Assembly: GCF_011395035.1 (NCBI RefSeq)
Contig: NZ_CP024768.1
Coordinates: forward strand, 3,695,865 to 3,759,864
DNA: 64,000 bases
Reading direction: 5' to 3'
Source of the DNA: Pantoea cypripedii
GTDB taxonomy: Bacteria; Pseudomonadota; Gammaproteobacteria; Enterobacterales; Enterobacteriaceae
In this document: in pieces, positions 62,630 to 64,000 of the stretch
How the letters are laid out: each line of letters starts with the position of its first letter
Position numbering within the stretch: the first letter of the stretch is position 1
Notes under the pieces: model-generated
What the model was told of the DNA's origin: nothing
Databases searched by the model: none
What the model saw: the letters and a program-made list of their open reading frames with translations, nothing else
Program-made: the position numbers and the translations under genes

Positions 62630-62822
62630 ACGTCGAACCCTGTAACCTGGAAAGTCGCTGCCATATGCCGGGGCATCAGCAGGCATTAAACCTGAAAAAA
62701 GGACATTCTGATTCGTTAATTAAGCCCGTGTTCATCATTCAACTCTGCGCCTGAAGGCGGAGCGCGTGCTGAGAGAAGCCAGGCATTTATGGAGAAAAGC
62801 GCGACAATTATGCCCTGTAAAT

Positions 62823-62856
62823 AAAAAAATCGGATATCCGAGATATCCGATTTTTA
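62823..62856. terminator. Terminator of the SulP gene (symmetrical)
   Basis: AAAAATCGGATAT/ATATCCGATTTTT around CCGAG (62825-62855). A and T runs on the two sides make it work in either direction. It lies 35 bp after the SulP stop. Confidence 0.85.
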
Positions 62857-62890
62857 ACTAATAACACAAATTTCAGGCGCAGGAGGATTG

Positions 62891-64000
62891 CTATTTTACC
62901 GCGACTGGCCACTGACTCAGGCGAATGCCGCGTTTATCCGCATTTTCGCCAAAATCCTGCAGCACCGCTTTGACATCCGGATCGAGATACTCGGCGTTAT
63001 CGTGGTCCACAATCACCACGCTGTTTTCCGGAATCTCTGCCAGCAACCCCTGCAATTTGGGGTTATGCATAAAGGTCAGATTTTGCTGGAAGCGCAGCAC
63101 GTAATGATCGTCATAACGGGTCAACTGCAACGCATTGCGGTGGCTCTGATACAGGCTGAAAAGTATCTGAGTGACAATGCCGATTCCAATTCCGGCCAGC
63201 ATACCAAACCCGATGATACCGCCGATGGTGGCAAGGAATGGCACATATTGCTGCGCCCCCATGCGCATTTGCTCGATCAGCAGACGTGGCGTTGCCAGTT
63301 TATATCCGGTGTACAACAACACGGCCGCGAGGCTGGCGAGTGGGATGGCATTCAGCAAATCACTAAACCACAGCCCGCAAATCAGCAGCAGCACGCCATG
63401 CAGCAGAATCGACATCTTGCTTTGCGCCCCTACGCTGACGTTTACCGAACTGCGCACAATCACCGCGGTGATCGGCATCGCCCCCAGCAAACCGGCGGTG
63501 AGGTTACCCACCCCCTGGGCAAACATCTCTTTGTTTGGTGAGGGAGCCGGATGCTGTGGACGGAGTTTTTTCAGCGCCTCCTGGCTGAGTAACGTTTCCA
63601 GGCTCGCCACCAGCGCCAGCGTCAGCGCCACCACCCATACCGCAGGGTTTTGCCAGGCCAGCCAGTCCGGGGTTTCCAGTTCGGCCGCCAATGCCGCCAT
63701 GCTGTCAAAGGCTGGCAGGGTGATGCGTGGCAAACCGCCCACACCCAGCACTGTCGCCAGACAACCCACCAGAACCGCGACCAGCGGGCCGGGGATCCAG
63801 CTCAGCATTTTAACTGATTTGATAAACGGCGTGGTCCAGAACCACAAAATCAGCAGCCCCGCACCCGCCACCAGCATCGCGGACGCTGAGAAAGCAAATT
63901 CACCCTTCACCAGTGACACCAGCTCCGCATCACCCGCCGCTCCCAGCGCGACGGGTATTTGCTGGATAATCAGCAAAATACCTATCGCCGCCAGCATACC
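62891..64000 (-). CDS. SulP-family inorganic anion transporter, C-terminal part (cut by window edge)
   Basis: About 370 codons are visible; the frame is open to the edge and the N-terminal 100-130 residues are outside. Inner-membrane secondary carrier for sulfate, bicarbonate or similar anions. Visible: hydrophobic segments, SLETLLSQEALKKL (the SLE/LL motif after helix 8 of the SLC26 fold), FAQGVGNLTAGLLGAMPITA and RSSVNVSVGAQSKMS, then a short STAS-like tail (NSVVIVDHDNAEYLDPDVKA). Not close to E. coli DauA (YchM) in length or tail; nearer to the shorter SulP proteins found beside carbonic anhydrases. The substrate is unknown. Confidence 0.85.
   Translation of the reverse strand, partial: GMLAAIGILLIIQQIPVALGAAGDAELVSLVKGEFAFSASAMLVAGAGLLILWFWTTPFIKSVKMLSWIPGPLVAVLVGCLATVLGVGGLPRITLPAFDSMAALAAELETPDWLAWQNPAVWVVALTLALVASLETLLSQEALKKLRPQHPAPSPNKEMFAQGVGNLTAGLLGAMPITAVIVRSSVNVSVGAQSKMSILLHGVLLLICGLWFSDLLNAIPLASLAAVLLYTGYKLATPRLLIEQMRMGAQQYVPFLATIGGIIGFGMLAGIGIGIVTQILFSLYQSHRNALQLTRYDDHYVLRFQQNLTFMHNPKLQGLLAEIPENSVVIVDHDNAEYLDPDVKAVLQDFGENADKRGIRLSQWPVAVK

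Overview
The window looks like the chromosome of a gamma-proteobacterium of the order Enterobacterales, most likely Erwiniaceae (Pantoea or a close relative). About 50 kb of it is nearly collinear with one block of the Escherichia coli chromosome (exbBD-metC-yghB-yqhC-dkgA-ftsP-plsC-parC ... mdaB-ygiN-parE-yqiA-cpdA-yqiB-nudF-tolC-ygiBCD-ribB-ubiK-hldE-glnE-ygiF-ygiM-cca-uppP-folB-plsY-tsaD-rpsU-dnaG-rpoD-mug-tRNA-Ile2). The proteins are close to the E. coli ones. A periplasmic PheC-type cyclohexadienyl dehydratase, a trait reported for Erwinia/Pantoea, points to Erwiniaceae. The genus is inferred from gene content only.

Layout. 1-1635: end of a chaperone-usher locus of the Csu/spore-coat-U type. 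1669-2985: MHS-family citrate or tricarballylate transporter. 3228-8894: exbBD with a Fur-like box, a DctP-DctQ-DctM TRAP transporter inserted between exbB and metC, then metC. 9000-16309: yghB, yqhC, dkgA (no yqhD), ftsP, plsC, parC. 16726-22048: accessory sugar operon of a PRD-type activator, separate fructose-family PTS IIA, IIB and IIC proteins, and two class II aldolases. 22143-24986: pheC, mdaB, ygiN, a LysR regulator. 25042-31187: the parE-yqiA-cpdA-yqiB-nudF operon, read toward lower coordinates, and divergent tolC. 31330-46621: ygiB to tsaD, with an FMN riboswitch ahead of ribB. 46903-51072: the macromolecular synthesis operon rpsU-dnaG-rpoD. 51112-53138: mug, a TetR regulator and a divergent short-chain dehydrogenase. 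53338: tRNA-Ile2.

The tRNA-Ile2 gene is the insertion site of a decayed, roughly 3.8-kb P2-like integrative element bounded by 39-bp perfect direct repeats (53372-53410 and 57122-57160). It holds a two-gene helical/membrane module with a frameshift in a T run, a tail-fibre-assembly remnant, an integrase with two in-frame stops, and an intact ORF with an RX4H motif like that of HEPN domains. Beyond the right repeat AT-rich accessory DNA continues: a remnant ending at the repeat, a broken peptidoglycan-binding protein gene that overlaps a LprI-type (DUF1311) gene by ATGA, and a second LprI-type gene.

Three copies of a 110-135-bp unit (58754, 59624, 59885), each with an internal palindrome and a strong intrinsic terminator, punctuate this stretch up to ddlA. 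They could encode a family of sibling small RNAs. The window closes with ddlA, a MASE1-like GGDEF diguanylate cyclase and a SulP anion transporter cut by the right edge.

A short palindrome built on GTAGCGGCGCGAT recurs in at least six intergenic places and behaves like a REP family of this genome. All product calls rest on reading the translations and on family knowledge; no database search was run.
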